Source: Candidatus Nanoarchaeia archaeon
Lineage (GTDB): Archaea > Nanobdellota > Nanobdellia > Woesearchaeales > JANQNE01
Reading direction: 5' to 3'
NCBI GenBank assembly: GCA_028279725.1
Contig: JANQNE010000009.1
Span: 1 to 64,000 of the forward strand
Length of the DNA: 64,000 bases
The notes beneath the pieces were generated by a model. It searched no databases. It saw only the letters and a program-made list of their open reading frames with translations, and was not told the origin of the DNA. This document shows, piece by piece, positions 27,350 to 36,233 of the stretch (position 1 is the stretch's first letter; every line of letters starts with the position of its first letter). Made by a program: the position numbers and the translations under genes.

Positions 27350-27979
27350 ATGGGAAAAAACAATTACAAAGCTGTTCTTTTTGATATGGACGGAACTCTT
27401 ATACATACTACTGATGAATATATAGAAAAAACATTTGACAAGACCTTAAAGAGATTCAATCTAAAAGCTGATAAAGAACTTATCAGAAAGATGTGGTTTG
27501 ATGACAAAAGGAACGAGATAGTAAAGAACGAGCTCAACATGGAGCCAAAAAAGTTCTGGGACTCATTCACAGAAGATATTGACCTTGAATATAAGAAAGA
27601 GCATACAAGACACTATGGTGAAGAAGACATAAAAACACTGGAAGAGCTGAAGAATAGGAATATAAAGACAGCACTGATAACAAATGCAGCTCAGAATCTT
27701 TTAGACTTTGAAATCGCATTCATAGGAAAACACTTCTTTGATAATATCCTGAGAAATCATCATGCTGTAACAAACAAGGCAGAACTCATAAAGCTTTGCC
27801 TTGCTGAATTCAGGCTGGAAAGCAAAGATGTTATCTTTGTAGGAAACAGCGACGGAGATATCAGATCATGCGAAGAAGCAGGAGTTGACTGCGCAATCAT
27901 AGACAGGAAAGAATACCCTGCAAAACTAAAGTCAAAATACAGGTTTGATGATCTCAAAGAACTTCTTTCTCTGTTCTAG
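27350..27979 (+). CDS. HAD-superfamily phosphatase
   Basis: 209 residues from ATG 27350, chosen because GGGGATG is well placed ahead; ATG 27332 is possible. HAD motif I is LFDMDGTLIHT, motif II TALITNAAQ, and motif IV VGNSDGDIRSCEEAG follows a Lys. A helical cap lies between motifs I and II, as in PGP/beta-phosphoglucomutase-type enzymes. The substrate is probably a small phosphorylated metabolite. It follows the initiator tRNA directly. Confidence 0.88.
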   Translation: MGKNNYKAVLFDMDGTLIHTTDEYIEKTFDKTLKRFNLKADKELIRKMWFDDKRNEIVKNELNMEPKKFWDSFTEDIDLEYKKEHTRHYGEEDIKTLEELKNRNIKTALITNAAQNLLDFEIAFIGKHFFDNILRNHHAVTNKAELIKLCLAEFRLESKDVIFVGNSDGDIRSCEEAGVDCAIIDRKEYPAKLKSKYRFDDLKELLSLF

Positions 27980-28017
27980 CAAAACTTTAAAAAGAACAGA
28001 TGCAATATTACACTAAA

Positions 28018-28668
28018 ATGATAGTTTGTGGTATTGATGAAGCTGGAAGAGGTCCTGTAATAGGCCCTATTGTCATGGCTGGCGTAACTATAGATGAAAA
28101 AGATGAAGAGCAGCTTGTAAAACTGGGTGTAAAAGACTCAAAACTTCTTACACCAGAAAAAAGAGAAGAGCTTTTCAGCAAGATCATCGCAATTGTTAAA
28201 GATTTCAAGATAGAAATCTCTCCACCATCAAAAATCGATGCTGCACTAAACGACCCGGACCTAAACCTAAACTGGCTTGAAGCATTAGAATCAGCAAAGA
28301 TAATTAACCAATTAAATCCAGACAAAGCTATCCTTGACTGCCCAAGCAATAATGTTGAAGCATACACAACTTATGTAAAAAAGAAATTAAAATCAAGATG
28401 CAAATTAGTCTGCGAACACAAGGCAGATGAAAAGTATCCTGTCTGTTCTGCTGCATCAATTCTCGCAAAAGTGACAAGAGACAAGGAGATCCAAAAGATC
28501 AGAGACAAAGTAGGAGAAAATATAGGATCAGGATATCCTTCTGATCCAACGACAAAAGAGTTCTTGGCAAAGAACTACAGCAAACATCCTGAGATATTCA
28601 GGAAAACATGGGCTTCATACAAAAAATTTGTCTCAGATAAAGGACAAAAGACCCTAAAAAACTTCTGA
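28018..28668 (+). CDS. rnhB: Ribonuclease HII
   Basis: 216 residues from ATG 28018 (an in-frame ATG at 28000 also exists). Catalytic acidic residues are visible: Asp and Glu of CGIDEAGRGPVIGP, Asp in KAILDCPSNN and Asp in EHKADEKYPVCSAASILAKV. It cuts RNA in RNA-DNA hybrids and at single misincorporated ribonucleotides. It is placed between a HAD gene and smc. A TTTAAAAAG TATA-like element lies 25-35 bases upstream. Confidence 0.95.
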   Translation: MIVCGIDEAGRGPVIGPIVMAGVTIDEKDEEQLVKLGVKDSKLLTPEKREELFSKIIAIVKDFKIEISPPSKIDAALNDPDLNLNWLEALESAKIINQLNPDKAILDCPSNNVEAYTTYVKKKLKSRCKLVCEHKADEKYPVCSAASILAKVTRDKEIQKIRDKVGENIGSGYPSDPTTKEFLAKNYSKHPEIFRKTWASYKKFVSDKGQKTLKNF

Positions 28669-28746
28669 TTAGCCTCTATATTTTCCAAAAGATATATAAA
28701 TGAACGAATCAATAGTAGTGATAGCTACAGTGAGGGCTCTTAAAGA

Positions 28747-31700
28747 ATGACTAAGATAAATAAGATGGTTATGCAGGGTTTCAAGTCTTTTGCTAAGAGG
28801 ACAGAGCTTCTGTTTGGTGGAGACTTTAACTGCGTTCTTGGTCCGAATGGCTCTGGAAAAAGTAATGTACTTGACGCATTATGTTTTGTTCTTGGTAGAA
28901 GTTCGTCCAAAGCACTGAGAGCTGAAAAATCATCAAATCTTATCTACAATGGCGGAAAATCAAAAAAACCTTCAAAAGAAGGCGAGGTTTCTATCTTTTT
29001 TGATAACGAAAAGAACACATTTCCTACTGAAGACAGGGAAGTAAAAGTAAGCAGGATTGTAAGGCAGAACGGACAGTCCATATACAAGATAAATGATAGG
29101 AAAAGCACAAGACAGGAGATCCTTGATCTTTTATCTGTCGCAAGGATCAACCCAGAAGGATTCAACATAATCATGCAGGGAGATATCGTAAGATTTACAG
29201 AGATGCCTGCAACAGAAAGAAGAGTCCTTATCGAAGAGATCTCTGGAATATCCATTTACGAAGAAAAAAAGAACAAAGCTTTAAGAGAATTAGAAAGAGT
29301 TGGTGAAAAGCTGAAAGAAGCTGAAGTTGTTCTAAGAGAGCGTAACTCATACTTAAGCGATCTTAAGAAAGAGCGTGATCAGGCTATAAAACACAAAGAG
29401 CTGAGCGGAAAAGTAAAAGAGAACAAAGCTACATATCTTCACCTTAAGATAGAAAAAAGGCAGAAGATAAAAGATGAATTTGAAGATAAGATAGGTGAAG
29501 AGAAAAAGAAACTGGATGAGATAGACGCAAAGATCAAAGAGATAAAGGCAGAAAACGAAGAGAAAAAAGCAAAGATTGATGAGATATCAAAAGAGATCGA
29601 AGAAAAAGGGGAAAAAGCTCAGGTTGAACTTCACAAGCAGATAGAATCCATAAAAGTTGAATTAGCCACTAACAAAACTAAGATAGAGTCATTCAAGAAC
29701 GAGATCAACAGGGTGAAGCAGAGAGAGATCGAATTAAAAAATGATCTTGAAGAGCAGGAAAAGCAGATCAACGAACTAAAACAGAAAAAATCAGCTCTTC
29801 AGAAAGAGAATAAAGAAATTGTTGACGAAAAAAATTCTATCGAAGGAGAGATCAACAAGTTCAAGAAAAAGCACAGTATCGACGATGTAAGCGGTGTAGA
29901 GAAAGAGATCGATGAACTGGACAAAGAGATAGAAGAGAAAGAGAAAGAGATGTCAGAGATAAGGGAAAAGCAGCAGAATTACTTAAGAGAAAAAGACCGT
30001 GTAGAGATCCAGATCCAGAGCATGGATGAAAAGATAGGAAAAGTGCTGGAAGTTGAAAAAGAGAATGAGGATCAGATCAAGGATCTTAAGAACAAAAAAC
30101 AGCTTTTCAAGAAAACTACTTTAGAACTGAATGAATGCCTTGCAAATGATTCTGCATATGCTGCCAAACTGGTAGAAGCAAGACAGAAGCTGGTTTCAGC
30201 AAACGAAAAGCTTGCTATGCTTAATGCTAAAAATCTGAGTATCCAGGAAAATGTTTCAGGAAGTATTGCTATTCAAAAAATTCTGGAACAAAAAAATAAG
30301 ATAAAAGGCATCTACGGAACTGTATCTGATCTTGGAAAGGTTTCTAAAAAATATTCACTTGCTTTGGAGATTGCTGCAGGAAACAGGATAAAAAGTATCG
30401 TAGTAGAGAATGATAAGGTTGCAGCAGACTGTATAAAATATCTGAAAAAAGGAAAGCTTGGAGTTGCAACATTCCTGCCGTTAAATAAATTAAAAGGGAA
30501 TGCCATTGATCCTGCTGTAAAAAAACTTTTAAGCAGTCAGGGTGTGCACGGATTAGCTATTGACTTGGTTGACTTTGAGCCAAAATTCAAGAAAGTATTC
30601 CAGCATGTATTCTCAAATACTATCGTAGTTGATGATGTTGATACAGCAAGAAGGATTGGTGTCGGAGCTACAAGGATGACAACTATCGACGGAGATATTG
30701 TAGAAGTTTCAGGAGCTATGCAGGGTGGCTTTAGGCAGAGAAAGAAAGAAGGATTAGGATTCCAGGAAAAAGAGGTTGTCAAAGACATAAGCGAATATGA
30801 AGAAGCTGTCGCAACACTGCAGAACAATATATCCTCATTAGAAGAGAAAAGAGCATCCAATGAAGCAAGGATAGCTGAATTAAGAGAGCTTAAAGCTAAC
30901 ACAGAAGGAGAGATAATCAAGACTGAAAAAACACTTCATCTTGAGACAGGTGATCTTGATGCATCAAAGAACCAAAAAGGAGTTCTCGGAACAGAACTTA
31001 AGGATATTGATGAAAAATTAGACAAGATTACAGATGATGTAACAGAAAAGAACAGAGAGCTGGCTCAGATAAAGATCAAGAAACAGGGATTGAAGTCAAA
31101 GATAAGCAAGCTAAGAAATCCAACATTAGTCGCTCAGCTAAACGCTTTCGAAGAGAAAAATGATCAGCTTAGAGAAAGGATAATCCAGCTTGATTCAGAG
31201 ATAAAAAGTATGGATATACAGATAAATATGGTTCTCCCTGAGCAGGAAAAGATAAAGTCCATCCTTGACGCTAACGATAAAGAGATCGGAAAGTTCAACA
31301 CTATGATCGAGAACTTACAGACAACGATAAAAGAGAAGACACAGGAGCTGAAAGATAAAGAAGAAAAAGAAAAAGAGTTCTATTCAAAGTTCAAGAAGCT
31401 TTTCAACGAAAGGACTGCTATAAACAACGACATCCAGAAGAACGAGAGCAAGATAGAGTCTATGAGAGAAGTAAGCAGAAGCGCAGAGATCAAGATAAAT
31501 ACCCAGTCATTGGAAAATGCAAAAGTCTCTGCAGAACTGGCAGGATTAAAAGAAGAGTTCCAGCAGTATGAAGGTGTTCCTCTGAATAAGCAGAAAGATG
31601 AAGAAGCTCTTAAGAAAGAGATCAACAGGTTCGAGTTATTGGTTGAGCAGATGGGAACAGTAAACATGAGAGCTCTTGAGATATATGAGGCTGTAGAAAA

Positions 31701-32241
31701 AGAATATCAGGCATTACTGGAGAAAAAAGAAAAGCTTATGTCAGAAAAAGAAGATGTCCATGAGATGATCAACGAGATTGAAGGAAAAAAGAAAGATCTT
31801 TTCATGAACTGTCTTTCAACTGTAGAGGAAAATTTCAAGAGGATATTCTCAGACATATCAAAGAAAGGAGAAGCTTCACTTCACTTAGAAGATGAAGAGA
31901 ATCCTTTCGAAGGCGGCTTGTTGATAAAAGTAAGATTAGCAGGAACTAAGTTCTTGGATATAAGGTCATTGTCAGGCGGAGAAAAGACCATGACAGCACT
32001 GTCATTTATCTTCGCTATTCAGGAGCACGAACCGCATTCATTCTATGTTCTTGATGAGGTAGATGCTGCATTAGACAAGCACAATTCAGAAAAGCTCGCT
32101 AAACTTATCAGAAGCTACGCAGACAAAGCACAGTACATAGTAATCTCACACAACGACGGCATAATCTCAGAAGCAGACAACCTTTACGGAGTTTCTATGA
32201 ACGAGTTCGGAATGACTTCTGTAACTAGTCTGAAGATTTAA
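28747..32241 (+). CDS. smc: Chromosome segregation ATPase SMC
   Basis: 1,164 residues, full length. Walker A GPNGSGKSN (residues 32-40), a long coiled coil to about residue 500, hinge domain at about 510-690 (IKGIYGTVSDLG ... GAMQGGFRQRKKEG), a returning coiled coil, then the ABC signature LSGGEKTMTALSF and Walker B FYVLDEVDAALD. It forms the loop-extruding SMC ring. No ScpA/ScpB gene is adjacent. TATA box ATATATAAA near 28689 and a GAGGG site before the start. Confidence 0.97.
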   Translation: MTKINKMVMQGFKSFAKRTELLFGGDFNCVLGPNGSGKSNVLDALCFVLGRSSSKALRAEKSSNLIYNGGKSKKPSKEGEVSIFFDNEKNTFPTEDREVKVSRIVRQNGQSIYKINDRKSTRQEILDLLSVARINPEGFNIIMQGDIVRFTEMPATERRVLIEEISGISIYEEKKNKALRELERVGEKLKEAEVVLRERNSYLSDLKKERDQAIKHKELSGKVKENKATYLHLKIEKRQKIKDEFEDKIGEEKKKLDEIDAKIKEIKAENEEKKAKIDEISKEIEEKGEKAQVELHKQIESIKVELATNKTKIESFKNEINRVKQREIELKNDLEEQEKQINELKQKKSALQKENKEIVDEKNSIEGEINKFKKKHSIDDVSGVEKEIDELDKEIEEKEKEMSEIREKQQNYLREKDRVEIQIQSMDEKIGKVLEVEKENEDQIKDLKNKKQLFKKTTLELNECLANDSAYAAKLVEARQKLVSANEKLAMLNAKNLSIQENVSGSIAIQKILEQKNKIKGIYGTVSDLGKVSKKYSLALEIAAGNRIKSIVVENDKVAADCIKYLKKGKLGVATFLPLNKLKGNAIDPAVKKLLSSQGVHGLAIDLVDFEPKFKKVFQHVFSNTIVVDDVDTARRIGVGATRMTTIDGDIVEVSGAMQGGFRQRKKEGLGFQEKEVVKDISEYEEAVATLQNNISSLEEKRASNEARIAELRELKANTEGEIIKTEKTLHLETGDLDASKNQKGVLGTELKDIDEKLDKITDDVTEKNRELAQIKIKKQGLKSKISKLRNPTLVAQLNAFEEKNDQLRERIIQLDSEIKSMDIQINMVLPEQEKIKSILDANDKEIGKFNTMIENLQTTIKEKTQELKDKEEKEKEFYSKFKKLFNERTAINNDIQKNESKIESMREVSRSAEIKINTQSLENAKVSAELAGLKEEFQQYEGVPLNKQKDEEALKKEINRFELLVEQMGTVNMRALEIYEAVEKEYQALLEKKEKLMSEKEDVHEMINEIEGKKKDLFMNCLSTVEENFKRIFSDISKKGEASLHLEDEENPFEGGLLIKVRLAGTKFLDIRSLSGGEKTMTALSFIFAIQEHEPHSFYVLDEVDAALDKHNSEKLAKLIRSYADKAQYIVISHNDGIISEADNLYGVSMNEFGMTSVTSLKI

Positions 32242-32251
32242 TTTGATTGTG

Positions 32252-32313
32252 GCATTCCGAACATAGTGAGGGATCCCACCATTTTGATCAAACTTTTTTG
32301 AAAAGTTTGATTT
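32252..32313. repeat. Dispersed 62-bp repeat, copy 1, with terminator-like hairpin
   Basis: Roughly 80% identical to 50299-50360; shared core GCATTCCGAAC..AGTGAGGGAT. It includes a perfect 8-bp hairpin AAACTTTT-TTG-AAAAGTTT between the convergent smc and glycosyltransferase genes, which could end transcription on both sides. Confidence 0.55.
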
Positions 32314-33463
32314 AAAACACATTAAGAACTTCATCTATCTCTTTAACAGTTTCATCCCAGCTGTAATGCACTTCTATCGTATCTCTTGCATTCTCACCGA
32401 TCTTTCCCCTTAGCTCAACATTATCAAGAAGTAATTCTAATTTCTTCCTAAGCATATAGGAATTTCTTGTTGGAAAAAACAGCCCATTATGCTTGTTGAC
32501 GACATAATCTGGGATTGAACCGACTTTTGTAACAATGACAGGCAGGCCGCAGCTCATCGCTTCCATCGTAGCTAAACTGCTTGTCTCAGTTATCGATGGA
32601 AGAACAAAAACATCCATAGCCTGCAGATAAGGAACAACATTATCCACAGACCCTGTCATTATTATATCTTTTTTCTTGCCGAACATATCCTTATATTTAT
32701 CAATTCCATCTCCAACAACAAGCAATTTAACGTTCTTATATCTGTACTTCAGCTGAATAAAAGCCCTGTACAAAGTGACAAGATCTTTCTCTCTTCCTAA
32801 TCTTCCGCAAAATCCGATAACAACATTGCTGTGGTCTATCCCTATCTTCTCCTTAGCCTCATCTTTGCTTTTTGGAGGCTTAAACTTATCAGAATTTATC
32901 CCCATCTGCACTATCTTCTTTGGAGTCTTTATCTTTGCATCATCCAGAACTTTTACTATCTGCTTGGAAGGAACTAGCAAAAGATCACATTTCTTGTAGC
33001 AATGTTTTGTAAAAGCTTTAGCTAACACCTCAACCACAAACTTCACAGGATCTATCTGTGAAAAGCCCTCAGAAGCAAGCTCCCATTCTATAGAATGATT
33101 ATAGGCTATCACAGCTTTCTTCATCTTCTTTGCATATCTTATCGCCAAAGCTCCGATAGGCCCTATAGTCTGCACAAAAACAACATCAGCTGCTTTCACA
33201 GCTTTCTTGATTCTTCCTGGCTCTAGTTTTGCAGGAGGAAAATCCGCAACCTTGAATTTATGAGTCTTTATCCAGTGCATCTTGACACCAGGATGTACTT
33301 TCTCATGGCCTTTATGAGCAGGAGCTATAACGCTGATATCATATTTATCTTTCAATCTGGGGATTATCTCAGCAAGGAATCTCGCGATACCGTCCCATCT
33401 CGGCAGAAAGCAGTCTGTCGCTATCAGCACCTTTACCTTATCTTGTAAAACTTCTCTCCCCAT
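32312..33463 (-). CDS. GT4-family glycosyltransferase
   Basis: 383 residues, GT-B fold. N-terminal TDCFLPRWDGIARFLAEI and C-terminal GFCGRLGREKDL and PSITETSSLATMEAMSCGLPVI, including the EX7E motif, mark the GT4 (GPGTF) family of retaining transferases. The annotated ATG overlaps the PIG-L gene by 31 bases; a GTG just before LIATD would shorten the overlap. The pairing with a PIG-L deacetylase suggests successive transfer and deacetylation of an N-acetylhexosamine on a lipid or small acceptor (inference). Confidence 0.9.
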   Translation of the reverse strand: MGREVLQDKVKVLIATDCFLPRWDGIARFLAEIIPRLKDKYDISVIAPAHKGHEKVHPGVKMHWIKTHKFKVADFPPAKLEPGRIKKAVKAADVVFVQTIGPIGALAIRYAKKMKKAVIAYNHSIEWELASEGFSQIDPVKFVVEVLAKAFTKHCYKKCDLLLVPSKQIVKVLDDAKIKTPKKIVQMGINSDKFKPPKSKDEAKEKIGIDHSNVVIGFCGRLGREKDLVTLYRAFIQLKYRYKNVKLLVVGDGIDKYKDMFGKKKDIIMTGSVDNVVPYLQAMDVFVLPSITETSSLATMEAMSCGLPVIVTKVGSIPDYVVNKHNGLFFPTRNSYMLRKKLELLLDNVELRGKIGENARDTIEVHYSWDETVKEIDEVLNVF

Positions 33464-34092
33464 TTATGATTTCCCTCAAATCCATGCTTAAATCCTCTAA
33501 GATATACCACAGGCAAAAGCTGGACTAATGCAACTTTCTGGCTCTTAAATTCTTTTAAAGCTCTCATCTTTGTCCTGAACGTAGTGCTTATATCGACTAT
33601 CATCTTAGGAAGATTTCTTTTCCTTAAGTTAGTTATATTCCATATGTTGAAAGTATATGCATCTCCCTTGTAGTCTATCTCACTCATTATCTTGTTCATG
33701 ATATTATATACAGTCTTATGGTCTTTGTAGAGTATATCATCAAAACTGTGAGTAAATATCTTTGAAGGCTTGTATTTTTTTATCAGCCTTTTGATCATCA
33801 TCGTTGTCCTTGGCCTCTTGATCTCAGTAGCCAAAGCTCCGTCTTTCAGAGCTAAAAATATTGTCTTCTTTGTTCCGACTATTTTTCCTGCTCTTCTGGA
33901 TTCTTTCACCCTTGTCTTCACAGTAAATCTCTTCTTCATCCAGGGATGGCTCGCTTCTCCATAGGAAAATATGACTGCAATAACCTCTTTCCCTTCTTTA
34001 GAATACTTAGCAATAGTTCCCCCCATACCTAATATCTCATCATCAGGATGAGCGCAGAACAGCATTACAGTTTCTTTAGCTTTTTTTGCCAT
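33433..34092 (-). CDS. PIG-L/LmbE-type N-acetylglucosamine deacetylase
   Basis: 219 residues. Zn-binding motif FCAHPDDEILGMGG near the N-terminus and KIFTHSFDDILYKDHKTVYNIM later supply the His/Asp ligands. The family removes acetyl from GlcNAc on inositol, thiols or lipids. It overlaps the downstream GT4 gene, so it is co-transcribed with it. Substrate unknown. No signal peptide, so cytoplasmic. Confidence 0.9.
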   Translation of the reverse strand: MAKKAKETVMLFCAHPDDEILGMGGTIAKYSKEGKEVIAVIFSYGEASHPWMKKRFTVKTRVKESRRAGKIVGTKKTIFLALKDGALATEIKRPRTTMMIKRLIKKYKPSKIFTHSFDDILYKDHKTVYNIMNKIMSEIDYKGDAYTFNIWNITNLRKRNLPKMIVDISTTFRTKMRALKEFKSQKVALVQLLPVVYLRGFKHGFEGNHKWGEKFYKIR

Positions 34093-34139
34093 ATTTATAA
34101 AGAGTCATCCTTTATTTATAAGGTTTTTGTTGGGAAAGA

Positions 34140-34147
34140 TTTATAAA
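34140..34147 (+). promoter_or_regulatory. TATA box of tRNA-Gly
   Basis: TTTATAAA centred about 29 bases before the tRNA 5' end. Confidence 0.6.
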
Positions 34148-34172
34148 AGAAAACCTTCCTCCTCATGTATAC

Positions 34173-34244
34173 GCGCCGGTGGTCTAATGGCTATGACTGT
34201 GGCCTTCCAAGCCATATATCTGGGTTCAAATCCCAGCCGGCGCA
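34173..34244 (+). tRNA. tRNA-Gly (TCC)
   Basis: Acceptor GCGCCGG/CCGGCGC, anticodon stem TGGC/GCCA with loop CTTCCAA (TCC) and T arm CTGGG-TTCAAAT-CCCAG. 72 bases, no intron, no encoded CCA. The next gene's GGGGGTG ribosome site begins only 16 bases downstream, so a shared transcript is possible. Confidence 0.93.
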
Positions 34245-34274
34245 TATTTTAATCTCAAAGGGGGTGTACTAAAC

Positions 34275-34682
34275 ATGGCAATTGATTTCTTGGTGAATTG
34301 GGTAGCAGTTCTTGTTACAGCTGCAATAGGATTTGTTATAGGATTTATCTGGTATGGGTTTTTGTTCATGAAACCTTGGGCAAAAGCAGTAGGCCTAGAT
34401 CCAAAAGGAAAAGATCCTGCTCCAGTCAGAAATATGCTTATCGGTTTTATCATTACCATAATTAGTGTATATGTTTTGGCATTGTTCATAACAAACACAG
34501 GATCCAACACACCATTAGGTGGTATGCTGATAGCTGCAATAATCTGGCTAGGCTGCTCATTGACAGCCGGCATTGGAAGGGTCATCTGGGAGAAAAAACC
34601 TATGAGTCTTTTCTGGATAAATATTCCTTACGAGCTGATGAACATGCTTATTGTTGGAGCTATACTTGGAGCATGGCTGTAA
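34275..34682 (+). CDS. DUF1761 membrane protein
   Basis: 135 residues with about four membrane segments. The opening VAVLVTAAIGFVIGFIWYG and the MKPWAKAVG that follows match the DUF1761 pattern (GxxWYgxxFgkxW). Function of the family is unknown. Strong ribosome site GGGGGTG ahead of ATG. Two small membrane-protein genes follow at once. Confidence 0.8.
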   Translation: MAIDFLVNWVAVLVTAAIGFVIGFIWYGFLFMKPWAKAVGLDPKGKDPAPVRNMLIGFIITIISVYVLALFITNTGSNTPLGGMLIAAIIWLGCSLTAGIGRVIWEKKPMSLFWINIPYELMNMLIVGAILGAWL

Positions 34683-34683
34683 G

Positions 34684-34848
34684 ATGGGAAAAAACCATGG
34701 ATATGTGATGGTCGGTGCAGGATTCTTTCTTATACTGATCAATGCCATCAGATATCTTACAGGAAACAAAGAATTTTCTTCTATTTTTATAATTGGGATA
34801 GTTTTTGTCGCTGTAGGTATGAGCCGGGTAAGAAAAGATGAAAAATAA
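34684..34848 (+). CDS. Small two-pass membrane protein, paralogue 1
   Basis: 54 residues from ATG 34684, two bases after the DUF1761 stop. Two membrane segments (VMVGAGFFLILINAI and SIFIIGIVFVAVGMS) and a basic tail. Same layout as the next gene. No known family. Confidence 0.65.
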   Translation: MGKNHGYVMVGAGFFLILINAIRYLTGNKEFSSIFIIGIVFVAVGMSRVRKDEK

Positions 34849-35005
34849 CAATACAGGAAATTATATCCTGATCATAATTGGACTCATCCTCATACTTATA
34901 GATGCGATAGACTGTCAGTTCTATGGCAATGACTTATTTCCTATATGGATGATTGGTCTTGCTCTTTTTATTGTAGGTATGATAACTATGAGAAATAAAG
35001 AATAA
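34838..35005 (+). CDS. Small two-pass membrane protein, paralogue 2
   Basis: 55 residues, starting inside the last codons of the previous gene (11-base overlap). Segments NYILIIIGLILILIDAI and IWMIGLALFIVGMITM align with those of the upstream gene, so the two look like a tandem duplication. Function unknown. Confidence 0.65.
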   Translation: MKNNNTGNYILIIIGLILILIDAIDCQFYGNDLFPIWMIGLALFIVGMITMRNKE

Positions 35006-35075
35006 GCACAGGACACTGGACATTCTCAGGTAAGATATTTAAACAACTGGATAATCTCAGAATCAGGTGATAATC

Positions 35076-35552
35076 ATGGAACATAAGGTAATCGAAAAAG
35101 AAGAATTTTTAGTTGTTGGTATGCCTATAAAGATCTCACTGAAAGACCCAGACTACAAGAAAAAGATAAAAGGCTCTTGGGAAAGATTCATGCCAAGAGT
35201 AGCAGAGATAAAGAACAGAAAAAACGAATTATTCTACGGAACATGCAATATCTCAGAAGGTATTGAAGGAGATGAATGCTCTTTTGAAAGTATCGCTGGC
35301 GTTGAAGTTAGCTCAGCTGAAGATATTCCAGAAGGCATGAAAGCGCAGAAAGTTCCTGCTGCAAAATATTTCGTCGTAACACATAAAGGGAAGATAGAAG
35401 ATATCGGAAATACTTATTATGCAATAGAACAGGAGATGAAAAAACTGAACCTAAAAGAGGATAAGGATAAGATCTTCTTTGAATTATATGATGAAAGATT
35501 TAAGCCTGACTCTGACGATTCAGAAGTTGATATCTATTCCGCTTTGGAATAG
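35076..35552 (+). CDS. GyrI-like effector-binding domain protein
   Basis: 158 residues from ATG 35076 (AGGTG seven bases upstream; the GTG at 35067 is rejected). Pattern MEHKVIEKEEFLVVGMPIKIS ... FYGTCNISEGIEGDECSFESIAGVEVS ... IPEGMKAQKVPAAKYFVVTHKGKIEDIGNTY is that of the AraC-effector-binding/GyrI superfamily, here without an HTH. Stand-alone members bind small hydrophobic molecules or hydrolyse cyclopropanes. Substrate unknown. Confidence 0.82.
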   Translation: MEHKVIEKEEFLVVGMPIKISLKDPDYKKKIKGSWERFMPRVAEIKNRKNELFYGTCNISEGIEGDECSFESIAGVEVSSAEDIPEGMKAQKVPAAKYFVVTHKGKIEDIGNTYYAIEQEMKKLNLKEDKDKIFFELYDERFKPDSDDSEVDIYSALE

Positions 35553-35556
35553 ATAT

Positions 35557-35775
35557 CTATGCTCCCAAAAACTTTAGTGCTTCAAACACTAAAAAAGCAG
35601 GCCATACAAGAGCTTTGACAACTCCCCATACGCCATTCCAGAATCCTATCGATGTTGACACATAATATACTGCAGCTCCGACAAATCCCAAAAAGTAGCC
35701 GCATCCACCTTTACAGGAATCTGTAAAAGATGTGCAGCATTTTGCATCCTTCTTTGTCATTTTTTTCTTAGCCAT
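35557..35775 (-). CDS. Small cysteine-containing membrane protein
   Basis: 72 residues: a basic start MAKKKMTKKDAK, CC and CKGGCG cysteines, then about two hydrophobic stretches (GYFLGFVGAAVYYV and ALVWPAFLVFEALKFLG). A TxxCC...CxxxC arrangement could bind metal, but this is not established. It follows the flavodoxin gene by two bases, so it is in the same operon. No family recognised. Confidence 0.65.
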   Translation of the reverse strand: MAKKKMTKKDAKCCTSFTDSCKGGCGYFLGFVGAAVYYVSTSIGFWNGVWGVVKALVWPAFLVFEALKFLGA

Positions 35776-35777
35776 TT

Positions 35778-36233
35778 TTACACCTCTAATTTTTTGATAA
35801 ATTCTTTTAGATCTTCTTCATATTTTCCTGCTTTAATGTCTTTATCGAGAAACTCCGCCGATAATATCGGCTTCTTTATCATTGAGACCTGATCAATGCT
35901 CTTTCCAGGACCTCCCCCATGTGTCAGAAAAAACACCAGCTTTTTTATCTTATCTTTGTTATTTTCCAGATAATTTCTTATTTGAGGGATGAGGTTCCAT
36001 GCCCACACAGGCCCTCCTAAGATAACCAGATCATATTTTGCCGGGTCCTTTGAAAATGTGATTTTAGAAGGTTTTTTTCTCATAGCTTGCCAGCTAGCCC
36101 TGACTAAACCCAACATCCCTACTTTTTTACTGTCTTTGATTTCATCCATATCTGCACCAGTCTCTTTTGCAATCTCCTGGGCTATCTTTCTTGTATTACC
36201 CGTCTTTGAATAATAGACAACTAGTGTTTTCAT
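35778..36233 (-). CDS. Flavodoxin-like protein
   Basis: 151 residues. FMN phosphate-binding loop YYSKTGNTRKIA at the N-terminus and GGPVWAWNLIPQIRNYL fit the flavodoxin fold. The last third (FFLTHGGGPGKS) matches the FMN-binding family with a modified 90s loop. Electron carrier or quinone reductase in the cytoplasm; partner unknown. Its start overlaps the stop of the DUF3795 gene by four bases. Confidence 0.88.
   Translation of the reverse strand: MKTLVVYYSKTGNTRKIAQEIAKETGADMDEIKDSKKVGMLGLVRASWQAMRKKPSKITFSKDPAKYDLVILGGPVWAWNLIPQIRNYLENNKDKIKKLVFFLTHGGGPGKSIDQVSMIKKPILSAEFLDKDIKAGKYEEDLKEFIKKLEV

Noticed and set aside
32312-34092. Bacillithiol synthesis (BshA/BshB)
   Set aside because: The two enzyme families fit, but no BshC is nearby and GT4/PIG-L pairs serve many pathways.
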